This document shows, in pieces, positions 34,095 through 42,077 of a stretch of 64,000 nt of DNA; positions within the stretch are counted from its first letter, which is position 1, and the number at the start of each line of letters is the position of its first letter. The position numbers were made by a program, and so were the translations under genes. The notes under the pieces are model-generated. The model saw only the letters and a list, made by a program, of their open reading frames with translations. It did not search any database and was not told the DNA's origin. The DNA is from Dyadobacter luteus (GTDB taxonomy: Bacteria > Bacteroidota > Bacteroidia > Cytophagales > Spirosomataceae). The stretch spans positions 1 to 64,000 of the forward strand of contig NZ_QNUL01000029.1 of the NCBI RefSeq assembly GCF_003383615.1, in the 5' to 3' direction.

Positions 34095-34532
34095 ATGAAA
34101 ATGCTAAGGAAGCTAATCTTATTAATAGTGTTGTCTGGCTGTACACTCGTAGCCAGAAGTCAATCGGTTCAGCCAATGGATGCTAATGACTGTGCACTTA
34201 TTCTCTTTAAAGCGCTGCAGGATAAAGACAGTGGGACTTTACAAACTATTATGTCCCCGGATTTTTCTGTTACCAATTTTGATGGTCAGCCTTTGGAGAG
34301 GAATTTTTTGATCAGAGCACTGGAAGAGGGGGTTCTCAAAATTGAGAGTGGTATGCTTTCAGGTATGAGAACCAGAAACTATGGGGATGTGGGCCTGGTG
34401 CAGGGCAACTGGAGTGCGCGCGGGCAAATTCAGAACATCAGTTTTAATAATGATCTGGCTTATATGTTAGTAGCTGTAAAGGCAGGAGGTAGCTGGAAGG
34501 TCACCGCACTGCAGTTTACACCATTGAGGTAG
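34095..34532 (+). CDS. Secreted NTF2-like (DUF4440-type) protein
   Basis: The protein has 145 residues with a signal peptide (MKMLRKLILLIVLSGCTLVARSQ). A lipobox-like VLSGC lies within it, so lipidation is possible, but cleavage before SQSVQP is equally likely. The mature part has the SnoaL/NTF2 layout: a helical start (ALILFKALQDKDSGTLQTIM), then strands ending GGSWKVTALQFTPL. Such domains often bind small ligands. The function is unknown. Confidence 0.7.
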   Translation: MKMLRKLILLIVLSGCTLVARSQSVQPMDANDCALILFKALQDKDSGTLQTIMSPDFSVTNFDGQPLERNFLIRALEEGVLKIESGMLSGMRTRNYGDVGLVQGNWSARGQIQNISFNNDLAYMLVAVKAGGSWKVTALQFTPLR

Positions 34533-34544
34533 TTAAAAAAAGAA

Positions 34545-34571
34545 GAGTGAGCCATTCGACATGACTCACTC
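34545..34571. terminator. Weak hairpin between convergent genes
   Basis: GAGTGAG (34545-34551) pairs with CTCACTC (34565-34571) across a 13-nt loop, with A-rich and T-rich flanks. It could serve both the NTF2-like gene and the AraC gene. Confidence 0.45.
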
Positions 34572-34596
34572 CGCGTTCTTTTGGTATAGGTTATTT

Positions 34597-35526
34597 CTAA
34601 ACGTTCATCAAAGATTCACGACGACGCATTTTACCAGCAGGAATACCAAACATCATTTTAAAACGACGGCAGAAGTAAGCGGTGTCTTTGTAACCAACAT
34701 CTGAACCGATCGCGCGGATGCTCTTCTTAGAAGTACGCAGCAAATCAACTGCTTTTTCCATTCTTTGGTATTCAATGTAATCCTGTGGATTAATACCTGT
34801 CAGCATTTTGAAGTACTGTCCTACGTAATCCTCAGAAACATTAGCTACGTTAGCCAATACTTTGTTAGACAGGTCACCACCCAAATTATCTTTGATATAG
34901 GCGAAAATGTCGATCAAACGAGGATCTTTGAAATACGTACTGTTTGTAACTAATTGCTCAACGAACAGTTTGTTTTTCAGGATGTAACGAATAATTTCAA
35001 TAACAACCTCTTCTGTTTTGATCTTGATGATACGGCCTTTACCAGGCGTATCCAGCATATCTTCTGTCAGGATCTGGTTGATCGTTGCCGCAATCTGATC
35101 ATCACGTTTGATCAGGAATGGAGGAACGTCCAGAGAAGTGAAGAAGTTAACGGTATCGAAAACTTTTGCTTCGAAAGAAATAAGACCAAATGAGTTAGGC
35201 AATTTGCCGATGAGTGCCGGATCGTGACCTGCTTCTATGTAATTGTCGCGGTTGGTCATGAACTCCTCATTGGATACCGTTTTCGCAGAAGTTGCACTGC
35301 CGTAAGTAACAGTAGCGTGCTTGCCGCCCGGAATGAAGAGCATATCACCTTCTTCTACTTTCTGAGATTCCTCACCTCCGAAAGATACCTCTCCGTCATA
35401 CAGAATTGTTAACGAATTTTGTACATCGTAGAAGTTTTTGATCGTGATAGGTTGCAAAATCCGTATATGACGAGCCTTTACGAACTTTACCCCCAATGAC
35501 TCAATAATCTTATTATAGTCTTCCAT
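34597..35526 (-). CDS. AraC family transcriptional regulator
   Basis: The protein has 309 residues. The N-terminal cupin-like sensor contains SLTILYDGEVSFGG and GDMLFIPGGKHATVTYG. The C-terminal double helix-turn-helix is LSNKVLANVANVSEDYVGQY and IRAIGSDVGYKDTAYFCRRF. The GI(N/P)xxxYI linker is present (GINPQDYIEYQRM). The ligand is unknown. The upstream region carries two TTGTACAA palindromes 18 bp apart, one overlapping the -7 box, which suggests autoregulation or control by another factor. Confidence 0.92.
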   Translation of the reverse strand: MEDYNKIIESLGVKFVKARHIRILQPITIKNFYDVQNSLTILYDGEVSFGGEESQKVEEGDMLFIPGGKHATVTYGSATSAKTVSNEEFMTNRDNYIEAGHDPALIGKLPNSFGLISFEAKVFDTVNFFTSLDVPPFLIKRDDQIAATINQILTEDMLDTPGKGRIIKIKTEEVVIEIIRYILKNKLFVEQLVTNSTYFKDPRLIDIFAYIKDNLGGDLSNKVLANVANVSEDYVGQYFKMLTGINPQDYIEYQRMEKAVDLLRTSKKSIRAIGSDVGYKDTAYFCRRFKMMFGIPAGKMRRRESLMNV

Positions 35527-35568
35527 GCTTGTATATATTTATGGGCTGAAGTGCCTTACTTTCTTATT

Positions 35569-35606
35569 TTGTACAAATCTAATAAATTGTACAAAACTAA
35601 TACAAG
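35569..35606 (-). promoter_or_regulatory. AraC-gene promoter with twin TTGTACAA palindromes
   Basis: On the minus strand, CTTG (35603-35606), a 21-nt spacer and TAGATTTG (35574-35581) form a -33/-7 pair. Two identical 8-bp palindromes TTGTACAA lie at 35569-35576 and 35587-35594. The first overlaps the -7 box and the second lies in the spacer. Their 18-bp spacing would allow an operator role. Confidence 0.55.
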
Positions 35607-35698
35607 TGTTTTTCGACAAAAAAATGAAAAAAAGTGATATTTTGGTATGAATTTAATCCAAGATTTAGAATAAAATAGTCGTGAGGCCTTGTTTCGGG

Positions 35699-36865
35699 TT
35701 ATTTTAAAAGTTCACGGGCAATTACAAGTTTTTGGATTTCTGAGGTACCCTCATAAATTTGAGTGATTTTGGCATCTCTCATGAGCCTTTCGACGTGATA
35801 TTCCCTCACATAGCCGTAACCCCCATGAATCTGAACGGCTTCCGTTGTAACCCACATGGCAACATCAGACGCATATAATTTGGCCATGGCTGCTGCTTTT
35901 ATATAATCTTTGCCCTGGTCTTTGAGTCGGGCAGCTTTGTAAACGAGTAGTCTTGCCGCTTCGATTCGTGTATCCATTTCGGAAAGTTTGAATTGAATGG
36001 CCTGGTGTTCGCTGATTGGCTTGCCAAACGTCTTTCTTTCCTGAGCATATTTCAGCGAGAGCTCAAATGCCCCGGAGGCAATTCCCAATGCCTGCGCTGC
36101 AATACCGATCCGGCCGCCGTTCAGGGTACTCATGGCAAATTTAAACCCGAACCCATCTTCTCCAATTCTGTTTTCTTTGGGTACTTTCACGTCAGTAAAC
36201 ATCAGTGTATGGGTATCCGACGCCCTGATGCCCATTTTATCCTCTTTTTTACCTACCGAAAATCCTTCCCACCCCTTTTCTACAATAAAAACATTGATTC
36301 CCTTATGCCCTTTTTCGCGATGCGTATGTGCAATCACAAGGCAAACAGAGGATGAGTTTCCATTGGTGATCCAGTTTTTAGTGCCATTCAATAGGTAATG
36401 GTCACCTTCTTCTTTTGCAGTAGTATGTTGCGAGGTGGCATCTGAGCCGGCCTGAGGCTCCGAGAGGCAAAAAGCACCGATGTATTTGCCGGCAGCTAAT
36501 TGCGTAAGGTATTTTTCTTTCTGAGCGTCTGTTCCGTAGGTTTCCATCCCCCAGCAAACCAATGAATTATTCACCGACATGATTACGGATGCGGATGCAT
36601 CTACTTTGGATAGTTCTTCCATCGCAATCACGTAGGAGAGCGTATCCATACCGCCACCGCCATACTCAGGTGAAACCATCATGCCTAAAAATCCCAATTC
36701 ACCCATTTTTCGGAGAAGTACGGGATCAAATTTTTGTTCATTATCCCTTTCAATCACACCAGGGAGTAGTTCATTTTGAGCGAAATCTTTTGCAGCTTCC
36801 TGTACGGCAAGGTGTTCCTCGCTCAGCTCAAAATCCATACAGTTTATCTCATTAGTATGTGCCAT
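35699..36865 (-). CDS. Acyl-CoA dehydrogenase (short/medium-chain type)
   Basis: This FAD enzyme introduces the alpha-beta double bond in beta-oxidation or branched-chain acid breakdown. The two family signatures are present: AFCLSEPQAGSDA and QIHGGYGYVREYHVERLMRD. The catalytic base is the Glu of QIYEGTSEIQ near the C terminus. Homologues usually begin MDFELSEEH, so ATG 36838 may be the real start (379 residues); ATG 36865 adds nine. No ETF or other beta-oxidation genes are adjacent. Confidence 0.95.
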   Translation of the reverse strand: MAHTNEINCMDFELSEEHLAVQEAAKDFAQNELLPGVIERDNEQKFDPVLLRKMGELGFLGMMVSPEYGGGGMDTLSYVIAMEELSKVDASASVIMSVNNSLVCWGMETYGTDAQKEKYLTQLAAGKYIGAFCLSEPQAGSDATSQHTTAKEEGDHYLLNGTKNWITNGNSSSVCLVIAHTHREKGHKGINVFIVEKGWEGFSVGKKEDKMGIRASDTHTLMFTDVKVPKENRIGEDGFGFKFAMSTLNGGRIGIAAQALGIASGAFELSLKYAQERKTFGKPISEHQAIQFKLSEMDTRIEAARLLVYKAARLKDQGKDYIKAAAMAKLYASDVAMWVTTEAVQIHGGYGYVREYHVERLMRDAKITQIYEGTSEIQKLVIARELLK

Positions 36866-36895
36866 GGGCTATTTGATGTTTGGGAATGAAGTAAT

Positions 36896-36927
36896 CAAAA
36901 ATAAGACTTCAGACAATAGTATGCAAG
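36896..36927 (-). promoter_or_regulatory. Promoter of the acyl-CoA dehydrogenase gene
   Basis: On the minus strand, CTTG (36924-36927), a 20-nt spacer and TATTTTTG (36896-36903) fit the Bacteroidota consensus. Confidence 0.6.
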
Positions 36928-36990
36928 CATACGAATTTCTAACGTGTTAAAACTTTGTGTATTGCTGCCTGTTTTGAAAAAAAGAAGTCT

Positions 36991-36998
36991 TAAGTTTG
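36991..36998 (+). promoter_or_regulatory. Candidate -7 box for the GT-C-like pair
   Basis: TAAGTTTG matches TAnnTTTG. A TTTG at 36973-36976 is only 14 nt away, shorter than usual, so support is partial. Confidence 0.4.
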
Positions 36999-37056
36999 CG
37001 GTCTGAACGGAACATACGCACGCTTCAAGAATCTTTCATTACTGCTATTTATTCAC

Positions 37057-38328
37057 ATGCCTATTCTTACAGTCTTTTATTTAAAGCTGATCATCAATCT
37101 GGGTTTGACACTGGGAATCATCTGGACTATAAGCCGCTCAGAACTTTTCGCCAAATGGCAGCTGGAAAAAGATAAACAGATATTTTTACTGGCCTTTGTA
37201 ATCTTTCGCTTAATTCCCTGGATCGGAATTTTCCTTGTCATCAATGAGGATCCGAGAGGAGATATTCCATTCTTTTTTTATAAAGCTGAAGCTGCAAAAA
37301 AAGGTGGGTTTGTGTACCGGGATTTCTGGTCCTATCACGCGCCGTTGTATGCTTATATTATCAGCTTGCCAGTATGGATATGGCACAATGCACGCGCTAT
37401 TGTCCTTTTTATGGTGTTGATGGAAACCGGCATTTTATGGCTTACCTATCAAACGTACAAAGAGAGAAGCGTGAAAGCATTGCAACTTGCAGTGATTTAC
37501 CTGATGCTTCCGGCTGCATTTATGTATATTCTTGTCGACGGGCAGGAAGAAGTTTGGTTTTGGGGAGCTGCTTTACTGATTTGGAGATATACACTGAAAA
37601 ATAAGGAAAATTACGAAGTAGGAATTGGGCTGCTCTATGCGCTTACGTTGCTTACAATCAAGGTTACATTTATATTTCTGTTGCCGGCATTGCTTGTGGT
37701 TGTAAAGCGACCTGTCAAAATGTTACTGGTGATGGCAGCTGTAGGTATTCCTGCTGTCGGGTTTCTCTATTGGCAGATCGGGGATTTGTTCCTGATGCCT
37801 ATTCAGCATACGGAGCAATTGATGACGCCTAATTTGTTTTCTGTGACACGTCCCTGGGTAGAGCTGGTATTACATATCAATGAGAAAAAGTCGACCATGA
37901 TCAATTGGTTCGGACTTTTGTTCACTGTTTTTGTACCGGTATATATGGCCTATAAAGCTCGCCACAAACATATCAATGAAGTTTTACCGGGGATATTTAT
38001 TGCCTGCTTCGTATGTATGATGATTTTTCAGGCCAGTGCCATGGGCGCGTATGTGATTGCTTATCTGATGGCGGCTTTGTTCGAAATTATAGATATCAGG
38101 AAAACCGGGCACATTGCTGTGCTCATTGCTCTTAACTGGCTTACTGTGGTTCAGCCATTTGTATGGGTATATATTGGTCAACCTGCCTACACCTCACCGG
38201 CGATGTTTGCAAATCCATTGTTTTTATTCGAGTATTTGCTGCAAATCATGAATGTGCTCTGCTTCTTCTGGATTCTGCGTGAAACATACAGGAAAGTGGT
38301 TTTATCACCTAAACTTTCCGTAGCATGA
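37057..38328 (+). CDS. Polytopic GT-C-like glycosyltransferase (first of a tandem pair)
   Basis: The protein has 423 residues and about 10 membrane helices. An acidic residue in the first external loop (NEDPRGDIPFFFYKAEAAKK) is followed by GGFVYRDFWSYHAPLYAY, the arrangement seen in GT-C enzymes that use polyprenyl-phosphate sugars. The first-loop Asp is the likely catalytic base. The exact GT family (GT39/83/87-like) is not resolved. It overlaps the next, paralogous gene by 4 nt (ATGA). Confidence 0.7.
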   Translation: MPILTVFYLKLIINLGLTLGIIWTISRSELFAKWQLEKDKQIFLLAFVIFRLIPWIGIFLVINEDPRGDIPFFFYKAEAAKKGGFVYRDFWSYHAPLYAYIISLPVWIWHNARAIVLFMVLMETGILWLTYQTYKERSVKALQLAVIYLMLPAAFMYILVDGQEEVWFWGAALLIWRYTLKNKENYEVGIGLLYALTLLTIKVTFIFLLPALLVVVKRPVKMLLVMAAVGIPAVGFLYWQIGDLFLMPIQHTEQLMTPNLFSVTRPWVELVLHINEKKSTMINWFGLLFTVFVPVYMAYKARHKHINEVLPGIFIACFVCMMIFQASAMGAYVIAYLMAALFEIIDIRKTGHIAVLIALNWLTVVQPFVWVYIGQPAYTSPAMFANPLFLFEYLLQIMNVLCFFWILRETYRKVVLSPKLSVA

Positions 38329-39569
38329 GTATCGTTTGGGCGAAGCTGGGAATCAGTGTTATCAGTGTATTATTACTGATGCTGATGCTTTTTAGAAAAA
38401 GCGTATTGACTAAATGGCTGGAAAATCAGGGCGTGCGCGTAACGCTTTTGTCGGGCTGGGTGCTCTTTCGCTTGTTGCCTTTCATAGCGATTTATCTGAT
38501 AGCCGGTCTTGCGACAACGTCCGATGTGAATGGTTTTTGGGATGAGGGCAGCAAAGCCTCTCAGGGAATGATTGTGTACCGCGACTTCTGGTCGCCGTAT
38601 TCTCCGTTGTATGCTTACTTCCTGGGTATATGGCTGAAAATCTGGTACGATTCTAAAATGATTGTGCTGACGATGGCCGTTATGGATGGAGTTGCCCTGT
38701 TTGTATCATGGCATTTTTTCAGGCCATTTCAGTCACGCGGAGTTTTCCTGTTTAATGCATTGGTTTACTATATTCTGCCGGGCGCGCTGGTATTATGTAT
38801 TGTAGGAGCTCAGGAGGATGTTTGGATGTGGCTTTTTGTAGCGCTTGCGTATCTGGTTCGCGAGCGGAAGGTGGGTGTCGCATGGTATTCGTTCATTCTG
38901 GCTATTGGCTTACTGATGACCAAAGCCATTTTTGTATTGATTCTGGTTCCACTTTTTCTGATTGAGAAAGAGAAAATCAGGTTTATGATACCGATGATTA
39001 TTGTAGGTATTATATCTCTGGGGATTTTGTACCCGCTCGTAGGCTGGGAATTCACGCAACCTATGGACGAAGCACAAACGCTTAGGGCTCCTAATATTCC
39101 CGCTATTCTGAACCCCTGGTTTAATAATCATATAGGGGTAGGAGAGAAGTTCTGGAACTGGATCGGATTGGTGGCATCGGTTGGGCTGGGTTGTCTGGCG
39201 GCCTGGAGATTACGAAAGGCTGATTTTCGCATCATGCTATCCCGAGTTTGGGTTGTACTTTATGCCACCATGATGGTTGTACAGCAAAGTGCATACAGTA
39301 ACTATATCTTTCTTTTTCTGATTCCATTGGTCTTTTATGTGATCAATTGGAAAAGCCCTGTTCAGGTCATTTTGCTACTGATTTTTAACATTCTCTGCGT
39401 TGTGCATCCGTCGTATTGGTGGAGATTGGGAATGCCGTGTTATATGTCTCCCCAGGATATGGTCTCTTCTACGGAGCTGCTTACGGATTATCTGATGCAA
39501 GTGGCTATTGTTTTGATGACCGGATATTTTGTCTGGCTTGCATTCCCTAAAAAAAGTCAGCGGATATAG
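38325..39569 (+). CDS. Polytopic GT-C-like glycosyltransferase (second of a tandem pair)
   Basis: The protein has 414 residues and about 10 helices, and is a clear paralogue of its upstream neighbour. It shares the pattern fRLxPxIaIyLI, a first external loop with VNGFWDEGSKASQG, then IVYRDFWSPYSPLYAYFLG and an AQEDVWMW motif where the first has GQEEVWFW. The two may act as a heterodimer or use different substrates. The 3' end overlaps the convergent ABC ATPase gene by 13 nt. Confidence 0.7.
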   Translation: MSIVWAKLGISVISVLLLMLMLFRKSVLTKWLENQGVRVTLLSGWVLFRLLPFIAIYLIAGLATTSDVNGFWDEGSKASQGMIVYRDFWSPYSPLYAYFLGIWLKIWYDSKMIVLTMAVMDGVALFVSWHFFRPFQSRGVFLFNALVYYILPGALVLCIVGAQEDVWMWLFVALAYLVRERKVGVAWYSFILAIGLLMTKAIFVLILVPLFLIEKEKIRFMIPMIIVGIISLGILYPLVGWEFTQPMDEAQTLRAPNIPAILNPWFNNHIGVGEKFWNWIGLVASVGLGCLAAWRLRKADFRIMLSRVWVVLYATMMVVQQSAYSNYIFLFLIPLVFYVINWKSPVQVILLLIFNILCVVHPSYWWRLGMPCYMSPQDMVSSTELLTDYLMQVAIVLMTGYFVWLAFPKKSQRI

Positions 39570-40219
39570 CCCATCAGCTTCATATCTTTTACCGGATCTT
39601 TCAGAAGAATACACCGGCCAACGGGTGCGAGCAGATACACAGCGTCACTCAGATTTGTTACATATTGATGCATATGGTCCGACACCAAAATTCCCTTATT
39701 CTGCTTTTCAAGGTGAATGATCTTTACTAACGTTTCTATGCTACGCGGAGATAAATGTGTAAATGGCTCATCCAGCAACACGAACTTCACAGGGGAGAAC
39801 AGTATAAGCAGCGTTTCTATCAGTCTTTTGTAGCCACCTGAGAGCTTTGCGGCAGAAGTATAACGAGATGTCTGCAATTCAGGAAAAAAGTCGATCATAC
39901 GATCATATTCAACCTGATACATCCGGCATATCTGATTAATCCTCATGTTTGGCGGTATAAAATTAAACTGAGGAAGGTACCGTACCAGGCCCGGCTCCTG
40001 ATATGGATGAGCTATATAATCTCCGTTCCACCTGACAGATTGACTCTGGCCTCGCAAACTTCCTAATATCATCCTGAGCAGACTTGATTTCCCTGTTCCG
40101 TTTCGTCCCAGCAAGCCTGTGACTTTTCCAGTCTCTAACTGGATATAAATGTTCTGCAGGATTTTTCGATTGTTATATTCCAGCCACATGCTGTCCGCTT
40201 CAAGCTTGTGCGTAATCAT
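39557..40219 (-). CDS. ABC transporter ATP-binding protein
   Basis: This 220-residue nucleotide-binding subunit has Walker A GRNGTGKSS (38-46), signature LSGGYKR, Walker B FVLLDEP with the catalytic Glu, and a switch His in VSDHMH. No permease domain is fused. The only gene in the same operon is a 103-residue membrane protein overlapping its start by 4 nt, unusually small for a permease. The LSGGY signature and the short helical region suggest an export or regulatory ATPase. The substrate is unknown. Confidence 0.9.
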   Translation of the reverse strand: MITHKLEADSMWLEYNNRKILQNIYIQLETGKVTGLLGRNGTGKSSLLRMILGSLRGQSQSVRWNGDYIAHPYQEPGLVRYLPQFNFIPPNMRINQICRMYQVEYDRMIDFFPELQTSRYTSAAKLSGGYKRLIETLLILFSPVKFVLLDEPFTHLSPRSIETLVKIIHLEKQNKGILVSDHMHQYVTNLSDAVYLLAPVGRCILLKDPVKDMKLMGYIR

Positions 40220-40527
40220 AGCTGGGTATACATTTTAACTACGGCTACTAACAAAAAGAAGATCAGTATATCTAATCCAAATGCGGTCAGATATAACCTT
40301 GTTTCTGATATACCAAGATTGTGATAAAAATAGCGCTGAGAAGCCATCCGGTATTTTCTCATATAGCGCAATATGATGTAGTCAGTAATAAGCTTGATGA
40401 TCAGATATCTTGGGAGGAACACATGAAAATTCTTGTCTAAAGGAAGATCTGCCAAAGCCCATAATGCAAGCGAGATTATGCCTGTAAAAAGACCAATGGA
40501 GCGGTAGAAGTATAGGATTGCTGTCAT
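40216..40527 (-). CDS. Small membrane protein paired with the ABC ATPase
   Basis: The protein has 103 residues. A hydrophobic helix (about 9-26), a basic amphipathic middle (RYMRKYRMASQRYFYH) and a C-terminal helix (about 80-98) suggest two or three spans. Its stop overlaps the ABC ATPase start by 4 nt, a strong sign of joint function. I do not recognise the family. It may be a minimal permease subunit or a membrane anchor for the ATPase. Confidence 0.65.
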   Translation of the reverse strand: MTAILYFYRSIGLFTGIISLALWALADLPLDKNFHVFLPRYLIIKLITDYIILRYMRKYRMASQRYFYHNLGISETRLYLTAFGLDILIFFLLVAVVKMYTQL

Positions 40528-40668
40528 TCATTTACCTGTTTCAATTTTTGAGGCAATGTAGAGAAATGGCTTTGAGTTAATAAGTGCATTAAGCTTTTTT
40601 AACAGGCAAATCATCACAAGGAAATAGCCCTTTAACTTATTTTAACATAGGAGGATAGGTGGCGGAAG

Positions 40669-40676
40669 TATCTTTG
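40669..40676 (+). promoter_or_regulatory. Candidate -7 box for the MutS-like gene
   Basis: TATCTTTG matches TAnnTTTG, with a 19-nt gap to the ATG at 40696. No clear -33 TTTG is seen. Confidence 0.4.
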
Positions 40677-40695
40677 AGGGTATCACATATATTCT

Positions 40696-42045
40696 ATGCT
40701 ACCAGTTGGATTACATACTTTATACGAACTTCAGATTATCTCGGAAAAAGTACATGAGGAGTCGATTCTCTCTTTTTTTGACAGGACCGTTTCTTACGGT
40801 GGAAGGGATTTGCTGAAAAAGATGATCCGGGAACCGAAGGAGTCGGTGGAGGATATCATTGAAGAGCAAGAGTTGCTGAGATCTGTTATTACCAATTACT
40901 CCTGGTGGGAAGTGAATGTTTCCCATGCTTATATCGCTGCGACCGAGTATTACTATGAAAGTAATATAGGGCATACGATGGCTCAGGATATTGTTCAGCA
41001 CTGGTTTCAGACGATGATGTTTGCCTATAAAAATGAGGCGGAATTTTATCTGATTCAGAGCGGGGTTACAGCAACGATCAGGGTTTTCAGAGCTTTGAAA
41101 AGAACAGTTTGGCAGCTCTCTTATATGGATGTGCCGGATTCCTTTAAAAAGGATTTTGAGTTTATAGTGGCTTTCCTCGACTCGCTGATGTTACGTCCCT
41201 ATATGCAGGAAGAGGATAGGGGTATAAGTAAAATGAGTGTTTTTCATCTGGATTACTTCTTGCGAAAGCAATGTAAAGATGAGTTCAGACGGATGCTTGA
41301 TATACTGTACAAGCTGGATGCCATGTTGTCTATTGCTATGACGGCCCGTGATCATGCGTTGTATTTTCCGGAATTTGTCTCTGATGACGGAGTTCTTGAA
41401 GTATCTGATTTGTGGCATCCCTTGCTTCAGAATCCCGTCAAAAATGGTTGTACACTCACAAGAGAGTCAGGTATTTGTATACTTACAGGAGCCAATACCA
41501 GCGGAAAAACGACCTTTTTAAAAGCGTTGGGCATTTCTGTTTATCTGGCACATCTGGGCTGGCCGGTTCCGGCGGCTAAGCTGCAACTTTCTTTTTCGGA
41601 TCGGCTGTTTACTTCCATACATCTCTCTGATGATCTTACCCTCGGATACAGTCATTTTTACAATGAAATCATGAGAATTAAAGAGATTGCTCAGGCGCTG
41701 GCTAACGGAAAAAGGTGTTTGGTGTTAATAGATGAGCTGTTCAGAGGTACAAATCAGGAAGATGCGCTGCACTGTTCGGGTACCGTTGTGAATGGCTTTC
41801 TCAATTATTCAACGTCAGTTTTTGTGATCTCTACACACCTCATGGAGCTTTTGAAGAATTACGAAAAGAACCCTTACATCAGGTTCAATTGTTTCAAGAC
41901 GATGATTACCCGGGATGGATTTGAAAATACTTACAAGCTGGAAGATGGCGTAGCAACCGAAAAGGTAGGTAAACTGATCATGGAAAATGTTGGGATTCCT
42001 GAGTTGCTGGAAGGTAATAAAAGCATAAAGCCCTCACAAAGGTGA
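40696..42045 (+). CDS. Short MutS-family ATPase lacking mismatch-recognition domains
   Basis: The protein has 449 residues, with only the lever/clamp helices (about 20-230) and the C-terminal MutS ATPase. Walker A is GANTSGKTTF near residues 265-274, Walker B is LVLIDELFRGTN, and the ISTHLMEL switch follows. The N-terminal domain that reads mismatches, with its Phe-x-Glu motif, is absent. It therefore belongs to the MutS-related group of unclear function found in Bacteroidota and is unlikely to be the repair MutS. The stop lies inside a bidirectional hairpin. Confidence 0.88.
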   Translation: MLPVGLHTLYELQIISEKVHEESILSFFDRTVSYGGRDLLKKMIREPKESVEDIIEEQELLRSVITNYSWWEVNVSHAYIAATEYYYESNIGHTMAQDIVQHWFQTMMFAYKNEAEFYLIQSGVTATIRVFRALKRTVWQLSYMDVPDSFKKDFEFIVAFLDSLMLRPYMQEEDRGISKMSVFHLDYFLRKQCKDEFRRMLDILYKLDAMLSIAMTARDHALYFPEFVSDDGVLEVSDLWHPLLQNPVKNGCTLTRESGICILTGANTSGKTTFLKALGISVYLAHLGWPVPAAKLQLSFSDRLFTSIHLSDDLTLGYSHFYNEIMRIKEIAQALANGKRCLVLIDELFRGTNQEDALHCSGTVVNGFLNYSTSVFVISTHLMELLKNYEKNPYIRFNCFKTMITRDGFENTYKLEDGVATEKVGKLIMENVGIPELLEGNKSIKPSQR

Positions 42046-42052
42046 AGGCTTT
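42027..42052 (-). terminator. Terminator of serS overlapping the MutS-like gene end
   Basis: AAAGCCCTCAC (42027-42037) pairs with GTGAAGGCTTT (42042-42052). On the minus strand all 11 positions pair, one as G-U. It lies 25 nt after the serS stop and spans the stop codon of the convergent MutS-like gene. Confidence 0.7.
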
Positions 42053-42077
42053 ACATAAGTTTTTGGCGCGGATTCGA

